From Streptomyces sp. HD (GTDB lineage: Bacteria; Actinomycetota; Actinomycetes; Streptomycetales; Streptomycetaceae): a DNA stretch of 64,000 nucleotides. The translations under genes and the position numbers were made by a program. Position 1 is the first letter of the stretch; each line of letters starts with the position of its first letter. The notes under the pieces were generated by a model. That model did no database searches and was not told the DNA's origin. It saw only the letters and a program-made list of their open reading frames with translations. The DNA is taken from the NCBI RefSeq assembly GCF_028369295.1, contig NZ_JAQMYP010000020.1, positions 1 through 64,000 of the forward strand, in the 5' to 3' direction. Positions 40,338 through 50,040 of this stretch are shown piece by piece.

Positions 40338-40616
40338 ATGGCCATCGAGGTCCGCATCCCCACCATCCTCCGCACCTACACCGACGGTCAGAAGGCGGTG
40401 GAGGGCAGTGGTGAGACCCTCGCCGAGCTGTTCACCGACCTTGAGACCCGGCACGCGGGCATCCACGCCCGCATCGTGGACGGCGGCGAGCTGCGCCGCT
40501 TCGTCAACGTCTACCTGAACGACGAGGACGTCCGCTTCCTCGCAGGCATCAACACCAAGCTCGCCGACGGCGACAACGTCACGATCCTGCCGGCCGTGGC
40601 CGGCGGTATGGCCTGA
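40338..40616 (+). CDS. cysO: Sulfur-carrier protein CysO (MoaD/ThiS-like)
   Basis: A 92-residue protein with ACAGGAG upstream. Beta-grasp fold with RRFVNVYLNDEDVRFLAG and DGDNVTILPAVAGGMA. The thiocarboxylate should form on the Gly of the AGG motif, but Met-Ala follow, unlike mycobacterial CysO, which ends in GG. Processing by Mec is the likely route. It donates sulfide to CysM to form a CysO-cysteine adduct. Confidence 0.93.
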   Translation: MAIEVRIPTILRTYTDGQKAVEGSGETLAELFTDLETRHAGIHARIVDGGELRRFVNVYLNDEDVRFLAGINTKLADGDNVTILPAVAGGMA

Positions 40617-40621
40617 TCCGG

Positions 40622-41572
40622 ATGCGCTACGACTCCCCGCTCGCCGCGGTCGGCAACACCCCTCTGGTGTGCCTGCCGCGGTTGTCGCCGTCCGAGGACG
40701 TCCGTATCTGGGCCAAGCTGGAGGACCGCAACCCCACCGGCTCGGTCAAGGACCGCCCCGCCCTGCACATGATCGAGCAGGCGGAGAAGGACGGCCGTCT
40801 CACCCAGGGCTGCACGATCCTGGAGCCGACCAGCGGAAACACCGGCATCTCCCTGGCGATGGCGGCGAAGCTCAAGGGCTACCGCATCGTGTGCGTGATG
40901 CCCGAGAACACCTCGCAGGAGCGCCGGGACCTGCTCGCCATGTGGGGGGCGGAGATCATCTCCAGCCCGGCCGCGGGCGGCTCCAACACCGCCGTACGCG
41001 TCGCCAAGGAGCTGTCGGCCGAGCACCCCGACTGGGTGATGCTCTACCAGTACGGCAACCCGGACAACGCGGGCGCCCACTACGCGACGACCGGGCCGGA
41101 GATCCTCGCCGACCTCCCCTCCATCACCCACTTCGTGGCGGGCCTCGGCACCACCGGCACCCTCATGGGCGTCGGCCGCTACCTGCGTGAACACAAGCCG
41201 GACGTCAGGATCGTCGCGGCGGAACCGCGCTACGACGACCTGGTCTACGGCCTGCGCAACCTCGACGAGGGCTTCGTCCCCGAGCTGTACGACGCCTCCG
41301 TCCTGACCACCCGCTTCTCGGTCGGCTCGGCCGACGCGGTCACCCGCACCCGCGAACTCCTCCAGCAGGAGGGCATCTTCGCGGGCGTCTCCACCGGCGC
41401 CGCGCTGCACGCCGCGATCGGTGTCGGCAGGAAGGCGCTGAAGGCGGGGGAGAACGCCGACATCGTGTTCGTCGTCGCCGACGGCGGCTGGAAGTACCTC
41501 TCGACCGGCGTCTACACGGCGGCCACGACAGAGGAAGCGATCGAGACCCTGCAGGGTCAGCTCTGGGCATGA
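40622..41572 (+). CDS. cysM: O-phosphoserine-dependent cysteine synthase CysM
   Basis: A 316-residue protein, five bases after cysO. PLP Lys43 in NPTGSVKDRPAL, TSGNTGIS for the carboxylate, and GLGTTGTL for the phosphate. The C-terminus ends TLQGQLWA, like mycobacterial CysM, whose flexible tail closes the active site. It uses the CysO thiocarboxylate and O-phosphoserine, a route resistant to oxidation. It is in one operon with cysO. Confidence 0.93.
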   Translation: MRYDSPLAAVGNTPLVCLPRLSPSEDVRIWAKLEDRNPTGSVKDRPALHMIEQAEKDGRLTQGCTILEPTSGNTGISLAMAAKLKGYRIVCVMPENTSQERRDLLAMWGAEIISSPAAGGSNTAVRVAKELSAEHPDWVMLYQYGNPDNAGAHYATTGPEILADLPSITHFVAGLGTTGTLMGVGRYLREHKPDVRIVAAEPRYDDLVYGLRNLDEGFVPELYDASVLTTRFSVGSADAVTRTRELLQQEGIFAGVSTGAALHAAIGVGRKALKAGENADIVFVVADGGWKYLSTGVYTAATTEEAIETLQGQLWA

Positions 41573-41612
41573 GCGGCGCCCCGTAAGAGGCGCGGCCGCC
41601 CCGGCGGAGCGC

Positions 41613-42071
41613 CTACGTCGAGAGGTGACGGACCTGGTCCCACACGACCGGGTCCATCACCCCGACCCGCCGCCGGAAGTCCCACACCGGTACGTCCCGC
41701 AGCTCGTCCGTCTCCAGGAAGCTGGCCCGGCCCAGGGTGTCCCCGACCGAACCCGGCGGCAGCGGGATCACCCCGTACCGCTCGTCCCGGTACTTGCTGG
41801 TGATCTTCGCGACGGTGACCTGCTGCCCCCGCACCGCGAGCACCAGACACGGCCGGTCCTTGGCGCCCGGCCCGTCCTCGTACGGCACCCGGGCCCACCA
41901 GATCTCCGCGGGCTCCGGACGGCCACCCGGTGCCCGCCCCCGCCGCTGAGGCCGCCCGGGCGGCCGGGTCCGCCGCCCTGTGGGCCGTCGCCGCCCCCAC
42001 CCGTCGACGAGCGCGGCGACCAGCGCGAGCAGTACCACCGCCGCGAGCGCCAGCCACCATGACGTGTCCAT
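41613..42071 (-). CDS. Membrane-anchored PemK/MazF-fold protein
   Basis: A 152-residue protein from ATG 42071 (an ATG at 42095 would add eight residues). One N-terminal helix (about 5-23), an Arg/Pro-rich linker, then a MazF/PemK barrel: AEIWWARVPYEDGPGAKDRPCLVLAVRGQQVTVAKITSK and YGVIPLPPG. No antitoxin gene adjoins it. The RPCLVL and KITS strands are intact, but the membrane anchor is unusual for an mRNA interferase, so the role may differ. Confidence 0.75.
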   Translation of the reverse strand: MDTSWWLALAAVVLLALVAALVDGWGRRRPTGRRTRPPGRPQRRGRAPGGRPEPAEIWWARVPYEDGPGAKDRPCLVLAVRGQQVTVAKITSKYRDERYGVIPLPPGSVGDTLGRASFLETDELRDVPVWDFRRRVGVMDPVVWDQVRHLST

Positions 42072-42294
42072 AGGGACGAAGGTACCGGCGCGCACTCACC
42101 CCCGCGCGCCTTCACTCCCGCCTCACACTCCCCGCGTCCAGCCGAACGCGTGACACCACAGGTGAGTTCGCCCACAACAGCCCTTGGCGGAGGAGCGACC
42201 GGAGGTTTTGCGCCTTACGCTCGACAAACCGCACGACCCCCGACGCCCCATTCCTCGATCTTCGGGATTTCCCGCCAGCGGAGGTTTCTGTTTC

Positions 42295-43047
42295 ATGAAG
42301 CTCACCGTCGTCGGCTGCTCGGGGTCGTTCCCGTCCGCGGAATCGGCCTGTTCGAGCTACCTCGTCGAGGCCGACGGCTTCCGGCTGCTCCTCGACATGG
42401 GCAACGGCGCCCTTGGCGAGCTGCAGCGCCACTGCGGTCTCTACGACCTCGACGCGATCTTCCTCAGCCATCTGCACGCCGACCACTGCATCGACATGTG
42501 CGCGTACTTCGTGGCGCGCTACTACCGGCACGACGGCGGCCGCTGCGACCCGATCCCGGTCTACGGACCCGAGGGCACCGAGCAGCGACTGACCACCGCC
42601 TACGCCGACACCCCCACCGCCTCGTCCATGAGCGAGGTTTTCGACTTCCACACGGTCAAGCCGTCCACCTTCGAGATCGGCCCGTTCACGGTGCACACGG
42701 AGCGCGTCGCCCATCCGGTGGAGGCGTACGGCATCCGTATCGAGCACGGTGGAAAGACGCTGACCTACTCGGGCGACACGGGCATCAGCACCGCCCTGGA
42801 CGAACTCGCCCGCGACGCCGACCTGTTCCTGTGCGAGGCCGCCTTCACGCACGGCAAGGAGAACATCCCCGACCTGCACCTCAACGGCCGTGAGGCAGGT
42901 CAGTCGGCGGCCCGCGCGGGCGCCCGCCGCCTGGTCCTGACCCACATCCCGCCGTGGACGGACCCCCAGGTCAACCTGACCGACGCGCGTGAGGTCTACG
43001 ACGGTCCGGTGGATCTCGCGGCGCCACGGCAGACGTACGAGATCTAG
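42295..43047 (+). CDS. MBL-fold metal-dependent hydrolase (RNase Z-like)
   Basis: A 250-residue protein with GCGGAGG upstream. VVGCSGSFPSAESACSSYLVE at the start, SHLHADHCID as the HxHxDH motif, YSGDTGIS and TLDH-type LTHIPP near the end. It is a small beta-lactamase-fold hydrolase of the type encoded near rph and rdgB in Streptomyces; the substrate is a phosphodiester by family. The stop TAG abuts MITE-like element C. Confidence 0.9.
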   Translation: MKLTVVGCSGSFPSAESACSSYLVEADGFRLLLDMGNGALGELQRHCGLYDLDAIFLSHLHADHCIDMCAYFVARYYRHDGGRCDPIPVYGPEGTEQRLTTAYADTPTASSMSEVFDFHTVKPSTFEIGPFTVHTERVAHPVEAYGIRIEHGGKTLTYSGDTGISTALDELARDADLFLCEAAFTHGKENIPDLHLNGREAGQSAARAGARRLVLTHIPPWTDPQVNLTDAREVYDGPVDLAAPRQTYEI

Positions 43048-43210
43048 GGGCTTCTGATGGATCCCCGCGGCGTCGCGACGCCCGGCACGCCCTGTCGCCG
43101 CACCGGACGAAAGCCCTCGTAGCGGAGCTAACCAGGGCTTTCGTCCGGCACGCCGAGAGCACGCACCGAACGCCGCTCCTTCTCCCACGGAGATCCACCA
43201 GAAGCCCCCT
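43047..43210. mobile_element. MITE-like element C
   Basis: Terminal repeats GGGGCTTCTGATGGATC (43047-43063) and its near-complement (43189-43210). The 29-bp core at 43078-43106 is shared with elements A and B. A perfect 15-bp inner inverted repeat (43103-43117 and 43134-43148, CCGGACGAAAGCCCT) follows. It has no coding capacity. Its left end coincides with a TAG stop, as in element A. Confidence 0.65.
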
Positions 43211-43229
43211 GGCCGGTCGGTGTACGCCG

Positions 43230-43264
43230 AAGGCCCCGGAACCGGGATGGTTCCGGGGCCTTCA
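43230..43264. terminator. Terminator after nagE2
   Basis: A perfect 15-bp stem (GAAGGCCCCGGAACC with GGTTCCGGGGCCTTC) and a 5-base loop, 25 bases downstream of the nagE2 stop on the minus strand. Confidence 0.75.
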
Positions 43265-43289
43265 GTGTTTCGTCGGCGGGCCCTGCGGC

Positions 43290-44555
<1,266 letters not shown>

Positions 44556-44638
44556 AACTTCCTCCAGGGGGTCCGCCCGGCCTTAGGCTGGGGGAGGGCA
44601 TGGCGCCGCCCGGGGACAGGAAGGGGGACGGCGGCGTC

Positions 44639-44667
44639 TGGTCTACACCACTGAGTGGTGTAGACCT
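44639..44667. promoter_or_regulatory. Paired DasR operator (dre) upstream of nagE2
   Basis: TGGTCTACACCACT (44639-44652) and AGTGGTGTAGACCT (44654-44667) form a perfect 12-bp-arm palindrome. Each half resembles the dre consensus ACTGGTCTAGACCACT. DasR represses GlcNAc uptake until glucosamine-6-phosphate binds it. Confidence 0.85.
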
Positions 44668-44743
44668 GTTGTAGCACGGTGGGGGCGATATAAGGAACCC
44701 GTGAATTCCGCATCCGCAGCGCTACGCGCAGTGCCGTCTTTCG

Positions 44744-46033
44744 TCAGACCTTTGTGACGTCCTCGACCTCGTCCTCGGGCTCCCTGCCCGGGGTCCTGAG
44801 ATCGAATGCGGTGATCGCGAAACGGAAGATCGCGTAATAGACGAGGGCGAAGCCCAGGCCGATCGGAATCATCGCCCAGGGTCTCGTCGCCAGGTTCCAG
44901 TTGATGACGTAGTCGATCAGCCCGGCCGAGAAGCTGAACCCGTCGTGGACCCCGAGCCCCCAGGTCACCGCCATCGAGACACCCGTCAGCAGCGCGTGCA
45001 CCGCGTACAGCAGCGGGGCGACGAAGAGGAACGAGTACTCGATCGGTTCCGTGATGCCGGTGACGAAGGACGTCAGCGCCACCGACAGCATCAGGCCGCC
45101 GATCTCCTTGCGGCGCTCCGGCCTGGCGCAGTGCGTGATCGCGAGGGCAGCCGCCGGGAGGGCGAACATCATGATCGGGAAGAAGCCCGAGGTGAACTGG
45201 CCGGCGGTCGGGTCGCCCGCGAGAAACATGTTGATGTCGCCGTGCACGACCTCGCCGTCGGGCTTGGTGTAGCTGCCGAACTGGAACCAGATGGGCACGT
45301 TGAGGAACTGGTGCAGGCCCACGACCAGCAGCGCGCGGTTGGCGACACCGAACACGCCCGCACCCCAGGAGCCCAGGTCGCTCATCCAGTCGCTGAAGTT
45401 CTCCAGCGCCTCACCGATCGGCGGCCAGACCCACAGACAGAGCACCGCGAACACGATCGCCACGAACGCCATGATGATCGGGACGAGACGCCGTCCGTTG
45501 AAGAAGCCGAGCCAGTCCACCAGCTTGGTGCGGTGGTAGCGCTGCCAGAAGAAGGCCGTCAGCAGACCGATGACGATGCCGCCGAACACACCCGGGTTCT
45601 GGTAGGTGTACGCGCTCACCGTCCCCTCGGTCGCGGCGCAGCCGATGTCGGCGATCTCCTTCGTGCCGTCCGGGCAGTCCTCCGGGAACTGGCGCAGCAC
45701 GTTGTAGTAGACGAGGAACCCCGCCACCGCCGCGAGCGCCGTCGAGCCGTCCGCCTTCTTCGCCATGCCGATGGACACGCCGACGCAGAACAGCAGGGGC
45801 AGCCCCAGCGAGCTGTCGAGCAGCGCGCCGCCCGCGCCGTCCATCACCTTCGACAGGTTGTCCCACCCGAGGCCCTCGTCGCCGAACACGTCCGGCTGGC
45901 CGAGGCGGTTGAGAATGCCCGCGGCCGGCAGTACGGCGATGGGAAGCTGCAGGCTGCGGCCCATCTTCTGCAGGCCCTGGAACGCCGCCTGCCACCGCCG
46001 GCGCGCGGGAGAGGTCTCGGTCTCGGCAGTCAT
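44744..46033 (-). CDS. nagE1: N-acetylglucosamine PTS permease paralogue, EIIC (NagE1)
   Basis: A 429-residue protein, a close paralogue of NagE2 (GRSLQLPIAVLPAAGILNRLG, VVGLHQFLNVPIWFQF, SFVTGITEPIEYSFLF). It has an extra extracellular insertion with Cys residues (QFPEDCPDGTKEIADIGCAATEG) absent in NagE2. The divergent EIIB gene shares its promoter region with a dre site. In S. coelicolor this is a minor or cryptic transporter. Confidence 0.87.
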   Translation of the reverse strand: MTAETETSPARRRWQAAFQGLQKMGRSLQLPIAVLPAAGILNRLGQPDVFGDEGLGWDNLSKVMDGAGGALLDSSLGLPLLFCVGVSIGMAKKADGSTALAAVAGFLVYYNVLRQFPEDCPDGTKEIADIGCAATEGTVSAYTYQNPGVFGGIVIGLLTAFFWQRYHRTKLVDWLGFFNGRRLVPIIMAFVAIVFAVLCLWVWPPIGEALENFSDWMSDLGSWGAGVFGVANRALLVVGLHQFLNVPIWFQFGSYTKPDGEVVHGDINMFLAGDPTAGQFTSGFFPIMMFALPAAALAITHCARPERRKEIGGLMLSVALTSFVTGITEPIEYSFLFVAPLLYAVHALLTGVSMAVTWGLGVHDGFSFSAGLIDYVINWNLATRPWAMIPIGLGFALVYYAIFRFAITAFDLRTPGREPEDEVEDVTKV

Positions 46034-46055
46034 GGGTTGGCGGCCGCCTGTCGGG

Positions 46056-46069
46056 TGGTGTAGACCAGT
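46056..46069. promoter_or_regulatory. DasR operator between nagE1 and nagF
   Basis: TGGTGTAGACCAGT; reverse complement ACTGGTCTACACCA, close to the dre consensus. It serves both divergent genes. Confidence 0.85.
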
Positions 46070-46159
46070 TACGACGATGGGGTTGCTGTGACGTCATCCT
46101 TCGGTACGCATGACGCAACCGCTCGTGAAGTTGGGCCAACAGTGCATGAGGAGACCGAA

Positions 46160-46393
46160 ATGGCCAGCAAGGCTGAGAAGATCGTCGCCGGGCTCGGCGG
46201 CATCGACAACATCGAGGAGATCGAGGGCTGCATCACCCGGCTCCGCACCGAGGTCAGCGACGCCTCGCTGGTCGACGAGACCGCCCTGAAGGCCGCCGGT
46301 GCCCACGGCGTCGTGAAGATGGGCACCGCCATCCAGGTCGTCATCGGCACCGATGCCGACCCGATCGCGGCGGAGATCGAAGACATGATGTGA
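46160..46393 (+). CDS. nagF: PTS EIIB component for GlcNAc (NagF)
   Basis: A 77-residue protein. ATG 46160 has GAGGAGACC upstream; a longer reading from 46088 is not needed. The phospho-acceptor is Cys24 in IEEIEGCITRLRTEV, the EIIB-Glc signature. It passes phosphate from EIIA-Crr to sugar bound by NagE2/NagE1. Confidence 0.92.
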   Translation: MASKAEKIVAGLGGIDNIEEIEGCITRLRTEVSDASLVDETALKAAGAHGVVKMGTAIQVVIGTDADPIAAEIEDMM

Positions 46394-46449
46394 AGCGCGG
46401 GCATCGTCCCGGGCTTCCACGCCTGAGCGATCGCCGGCTCCACCTCTGA

Positions 46450-46480
46450 GGGCCCCTTCCCACCTCGGGAGGGGCCCCTT
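46450..46480 (+). terminator. Terminator after nagF
   Basis: GGGCCCCTTCC with GGGAGGGGCCC around a short loop, followed by CTTCC, between nagF and rph. Confidence 0.55.
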
Positions 46481-46505
46481 CCATATCTGCGGCTAGGCTC
46501 ACCGC

Positions 46506-47261
46506 ATGGCAGCCACCTCCTCAAATCCTCGAATCGACGGCCGTACCCCCGAACAGCTCCGCCCGGTCAGCATCGAACGCGCCTGGAGCAAGCACGCGGA
46601 GGGCTCCGTCCTCGTCTCCTTCGGCGACACGAAGGTCCTGTGCACCGCCTCCTTCACCGAAGGGGTCCCGCGCTGGCGCAAGGGCAGCGGCGAGGGCTGG
46701 GTCACCGCGGAGTACGCCATGCTGCCCCGCGCCACCAACACCCGCGGCGACCGTGAGTCCGTGCGGGGCAAGATCGGCGGCCGTACCCACGAGATCAGCC
46801 GCCTCATCGGCCGCTCCCTGCGCGCGGTCATCGACTACAAGGCGCTCGGCGAGAACACGATCGTCCTCGACTGCGACGTCCTCCAGGCCGACGGCGGTAC
46901 CCGCACCGCCGCCATCACCGGCGCCTACGTCGCCCTCGCCGACGCCATCGCCTGGGCCCAGGGCAAGAAGCTGATCAAGCCCGGCCGCAAGCCGCTCACC
47001 GGCACGGTCAGTGCCGTCTCGGTCGGCATCGTCGACGGCGTCCCGCTGCTCGACCTCCGCTACGAGGAGGACGTGAAGGCCGACACCGACATGAACGTCG
47101 TCTGCACCGGCGACGGCCGCTTCGTCGAGGTCCAGGGCACCGCCGAGGCCGAGCCCTTCGCCCGCGAGGAGCTCAACTCCCTTCTGGACCTTGCCGTTTC
47201 CGGTTGCGGGGAGCTGGCGGAACTGCAGCGCAAGGCACTTGATACCGTCCTCGAAAAGTAA
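46506..47261 (+). CDS. rph: Ribonuclease PH
   Basis: A 251-residue protein. RIDGRTPEQLRPVSIERAWSKHAEGSVLVSFGDTKVLCTAS, TRGDRESVRGKIGGRTHEISRLIGRSLRA and DCDVLQADGGTRTAAITGAYVAL are typical of this phosphorolytic 3'-exonuclease. It trims tRNA 3' ends. The N-terminus has about five extra residues versus other RNase PH. Confidence 0.97.
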   Translation: MAATSSNPRIDGRTPEQLRPVSIERAWSKHAEGSVLVSFGDTKVLCTASFTEGVPRWRKGSGEGWVTAEYAMLPRATNTRGDRESVRGKIGGRTHEISRLIGRSLRAVIDYKALGENTIVLDCDVLQADGGTRTAAITGAYVALADAIAWAQGKKLIKPGRKPLTGTVSAVSVGIVDGVPLLDLRYEEDVKADTDMNVVCTGDGRFVEVQGTAEAEPFAREELNSLLDLAVSGCGELAELQRKALDTVLEK

Positions 47262-47407
47262 AGGACACACCAAGAAGAGCCGCCTCTTCGGGCAACCCCG
47301 CCGCCTTCCCCGGCGTCACTAGGGGTACGGGCGTACGGCCACCGCTGTGCGCCCGGCCACCGAACACGGGGGGCCTGCAAGGCCTTGAGCAGGGAGGGAC
47401 GTCAACC

Positions 47408-47812
47408 ATGGCCACGAGCCGACGCCGCCGGAGCCGTATCGTCACAGTCGCCGCAGCCGTCGCGGCGGTAGGGCTGACGGCCGGGCTGACCACCGGCTGT
47501 GACGCCGTCAGCAAGGCGATGGACTGTGTGCAGACCGCCGACGCCATAGCCGACAGCGTCACGGAACTCCAGCAGGCCGTGGAGAACGCCGCGAACGACC
47601 CGACGCAGCTTGAGGAGTCCCTGAACTCCATCGACAAGAACCTCGACAAGATCGGCGACAAGACGGACAACGCCGACGTCAACAAGGCGGTGGACGACCT
47701 CCAGAAGGCCGTCACCAACGTCCGTGACTCCATCAAGAGCGGCGACCAGACCCCGGACATCAGCCCGGTCACCAACGCGGCCGGCGAACTGACCAAGGTC
47801 TGCACGCCGTAG
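47408..47812 (+). CDS. Small helical lipoprotein
   Basis: A 134-residue protein with AGGGAGG upstream. Basic N-terminus, hydrophobic stretch, lipobox LTTGC with Cys31, then a helical body (VTELQQAVENAANDPTQLEESLNSIDKNLDKIGDK) and a C-terminal Cys. It is surface anchored. No family name is recognised; it is conserved beside rph in Streptomyces as I recall. Confidence 0.8.
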   Translation: MATSRRRRSRIVTVAAAVAAVGLTAGLTTGCDAVSKAMDCVQTADAIADSVTELQQAVENAANDPTQLEESLNSIDKNLDKIGDKTDNADVNKAVDDLQKAVTNVRDSIKSGDQTPDISPVTNAAGELTKVCTP

Positions 47813-47880
47813 CTGCGCCGGCTGGACCGGTGCGTCCGATCTGCCGGGTTCTGCGGGTGGGCGACTGCGGGCCGAGTGTG

Positions 47881-47945
47881 GCTGGTCGCGCCCGCGCGGC
47901 GGAGCCGCATGTCGATACAGCCCCGCGCCCTCCTTCGGGCGCTCC
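47881..47945 (+). repeat. Streptomyces intergenic repeat, copy 3
   Basis: GCTGGTCGCGCCCGCGCGGC, GGAGCCGCATGTCGATACAG, CCCCGCGCCCTCC: same unit and direction as 10157-10222, 68 bases after the lipoprotein stop. Confidence 0.75.
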
Positions 47946-47990
47946 GCGCCCGCTTTGGGGCGCCCTGAGCAGCCTGGCTACTGTGTCGCC

Positions 47991-48596
47991 ATGACCCGCC
48001 TCATCCTCGCCACCCGTAACGCCGGAAAGATCACCGAGCTCAGGGCGATCCTCGCCGACGCAGGACTGCACCACGACCTCGTCGGCGCGGACGCCTACCC
48101 GGACGTCCCCGACGTCAAGGAGACCGGCGTCACCTTCGCCGAGAACGCGCTGCTGAAGGCCCACGCGCTGGCCCGGGCGACCGGACTGCCCGCCGTCGCC
48201 GACGACTCGGGGCTGTGCGTCGACGTCCTGGGCGGCGCCCCCGGCATCTTCTCCGCCCGCTGGGCCGGCCGGCACGGTGACGACAGGGCCAACCTGGAAC
48301 TGCTGCTGGCCCAGCTGGGCGACATCGACGACGCCCACCGCGGCGCCCACTTCGCCTGCGCCGCCGCCCTCGCACTGCCGGACGGCACGGAGCGGGTGGT
48401 CGAGGGGCAGCTGCGGGGCGTCCTGCGGCACGCCCCCGTCGGTACGAACGGCTTCGGGTACGACCCCGTCCTCCAGCCGGAGGGGGAGACCAGGACGTGC
48501 GCAGAGCTGAGCGCCGAGGAGAAGAACGCGATCAGCCACCGGGGCCAGGCGTTCCGGGCGCTGGTGCCGGTCGTGCGCGAGCTGCTCGCGCGATAG
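47991..48596 (+). CDS. rdgB: RdgB/HAM1 XTP/dITP pyrophosphatase
   Basis: A 201-residue protein from ATG 47991. LILATRNAGKITEL, GVTFAENALLKAHALARATG, ADDSGLCVDVLGGAPGIFSARWAG and GTNGFGYDPVL are the nucleotide- and metal-binding motifs. It removes deaminated purine nucleotides (ITP, XTP). It is followed directly by a tRNA-Leu on the other strand. Confidence 0.96.
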   Translation: MTRLILATRNAGKITELRAILADAGLHHDLVGADAYPDVPDVKETGVTFAENALLKAHALARATGLPAVADDSGLCVDVLGGAPGIFSARWAGRHGDDRANLELLLAQLGDIDDAHRGAHFACAAALALPDGTERVVEGQLRGVLRHAPVGTNGFGYDPVLQPEGETRTCAELSAEEKNAISHRGQAFRALVPVVRELLAR

Positions 48597-48597
48597 G

Positions 48598-48684
48598 TGG
48601 TGCGGCCGGAGGGACTCGAACCCTCACGGGTGTTACCCCACTGGGACCTAAACCCAGCGTGACTGCCAATTCCACCACGGCCGC
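48598..48684 (-). tRNA. tRNA-Leu (UAG)
   Basis: Class II tRNA read from 48684: acceptor GCGGCCG with CGGCCGC, discriminator A, CCA encoded. Anticodon loop TTTAGGT gives UAG. Long variable arm (about GTGGGGTAACACCCGTG). T-loop TTCGAGT. Confidence 0.96.
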
Positions 48685-48723
48685 GTGACCTTGCCCGGCC
48701 ATGCTACTGGCCGGGCCGGGTGC

Positions 48724-49191
48724 TCATATGCCCAGGTCCTTGATGATCTTCGCCACGTGGCCGGTCGCCCGCACGTTGTACAGCGCCCGCTCGACCTTGC
48801 CCTCCTCGTCCACGACCACCGTGGAGCGGATGACGCCCATGTACGTCTTGCCGTAGTTCTTCTTCTCGCCGTAGGCGCCGTAGGCCTCGGTGACGGACTT
48901 CTCCGGGTCGGCGAGCAGCGTGACCTTCAGGGACTCCTGCTCGCGGAACTTGGCGAGCTTCTCCGGCTTGTCGGGGGAGACGCCGATCACGTCGTACCCG
49001 GCGCCGGCCAGCAGCTCCAGGTTGTCCGTGAAGTCACAGGCCTGCTTGGTGCAGCCGGGCGTCAGGGCGGCCGGGTAGAAGTAGACGATGACCTTGCGGC
49101 CCTTGTGGTCCGAGAGGGACACCTCGTTGCCGTCGGCGTCGGGCAGGGTGAAGGCGGGGGCCACGTCCCCCGGCTGGAGTCGCTCGCTCAT
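48724..49191 (-). CDS. bcp: Thioredoxin-dependent thiol peroxidase (Bcp/PrxQ)
   Basis: A 155-residue protein. AFTLPDADGNEVSLSDHKGRKVIVYFYP then peroxidatic Cys47 and resolving Cys52 (TPGCTKQACDF) in the PrxQ spacing, GVSPDKPEKLAKF and RSTVVVDEEGKV. It reduces peroxides in the cytosol using thioredoxin. Confidence 0.96.
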   Translation of the reverse strand: MSERLQPGDVAPAFTLPDADGNEVSLSDHKGRKVIVYFYPAALTPGCTKQACDFTDNLELLAGAGYDVIGVSPDKPEKLAKFREQESLKVTLLADPEKSVTEAYGAYGEKKNYGKTYMGVIRSTVVVDEEGKVERALYNVRATGHVAKIIKDLGI

Positions 49192-49286
49192 CGGACCAGC
49201 CTAACCGGGGAGCCTGACGGTGCGGTCCGGCGTGGAGCTGACAGACTGTCCGGAAACAGCATCAGCTTCACTTCGGAGGCCGTACG

Positions 49287-49616
49287 GTGGCGGACACGTC
49301 GGACACCAGAACACCGGCGCAGATCGAGGCGGACATCAAGCGCCGTCGCGCAGTGCTGGCCGAGACGCTCGACGAGATCGGGGTGCGCGTGCACCCGAAG
49401 ACGATCGTCGGCGACGCCAAGGCCAAGATCGTGTCGAACATCGACCACACGCTCGGAAGGGCCTACGTCGGGGTCAACCGGGCCGTGAGCGATGTCAAGG
49501 CCCAGTTCACCAACGAGGAGGGCGCGCCCCGTCTGGAGCGGATCGTGCCCGTGGCACTCGTCGCCGCCGGCCTGGTGGGCCTGCTGGCGCTCGGCACCCG
49601 GCGCCGCAAGGGCTGA
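49287..49616 (+). CDS. DUF3618 protein
   Basis: A 109-residue protein from GTG 49287 with GGAGG upstream. RTPAQIEADIKRRRAVLAETLDEIGVRVHPKTI is the DUF3618 signature; one C-terminal membrane helix (IVPVALVAAGLVGLLALG) and a basic end. Function is unknown; it sits beside bcp in actinobacteria. Confidence 0.88.
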   Translation: MADTSDTRTPAQIEADIKRRRAVLAETLDEIGVRVHPKTIVGDAKAKIVSNIDHTLGRAYVGVNRAVSDVKAQFTNEEGAPRLERIVPVALVAAGLVGLLALGTRRRKG

Positions 49617-49670
49617 GCGACGGCGGACCCGGCGGCGTACGGGCGCGGTAAAGGCAGGTAGGTTCAAGGC

Positions 49671-50027
49671 GTGAGCGCCAACAGAAACGAGCACAGCACC
49701 CACGACGACAAGCTGCCCATCCGGATGCTGCACGACCGTGTACTCGTGCGGCAGGACACCGGCGAGGGCGAGCGGCGTTCCGGTGGCGGCATCCTCATCC
49801 CCGCCACCGCGGCCGTCGGCCGTCGGCTGGCCTGGGCGGAGGTCGTCGCGGTGGGGCAGAACGTCCGGACCGTGGAGCCCGGCGACCGGGTCCTGTACGA
49901 CCCGGAGGACCGTGCCGAGGTCGAGGTGCGCGGGGTCGCTTACGTGCTCATGCGTGAGCGTGATCTGCATGCCGTCGCCGCTGACCGGTTCGAGGGGTCC
50001 GAGGACTCGACGGGGCTCTACCTGTGA
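49671..50027 (+). CDS. GroES-family (Cpn10-like) protein
   Basis: A 118-residue protein from GTG 49671. IRMLHDRVLVRQDTGEGERRSGGGILIPATAAVGRRLAWAEVVAVGQN and EPGDRVLYDPEDRAEVEVRGVAYVLMRERDLHAV follow the GroES barrel and mobile loop. It has an acidic C-terminal extension. No groEL adjoins it, and the loop differs from canonical GroES, so it is probably a paralogue with its own role. Confidence 0.85.
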   Translation: MSANRNEHSTHDDKLPIRMLHDRVLVRQDTGEGERRSGGGILIPATAAVGRRLAWAEVVAVGQNVRTVEPGDRVLYDPEDRAEVEVRGVAYVLMRERDLHAVAADRFEGSEDSTGLYL

Positions 50028-50040
50028 TTCTGTAGTTCGA

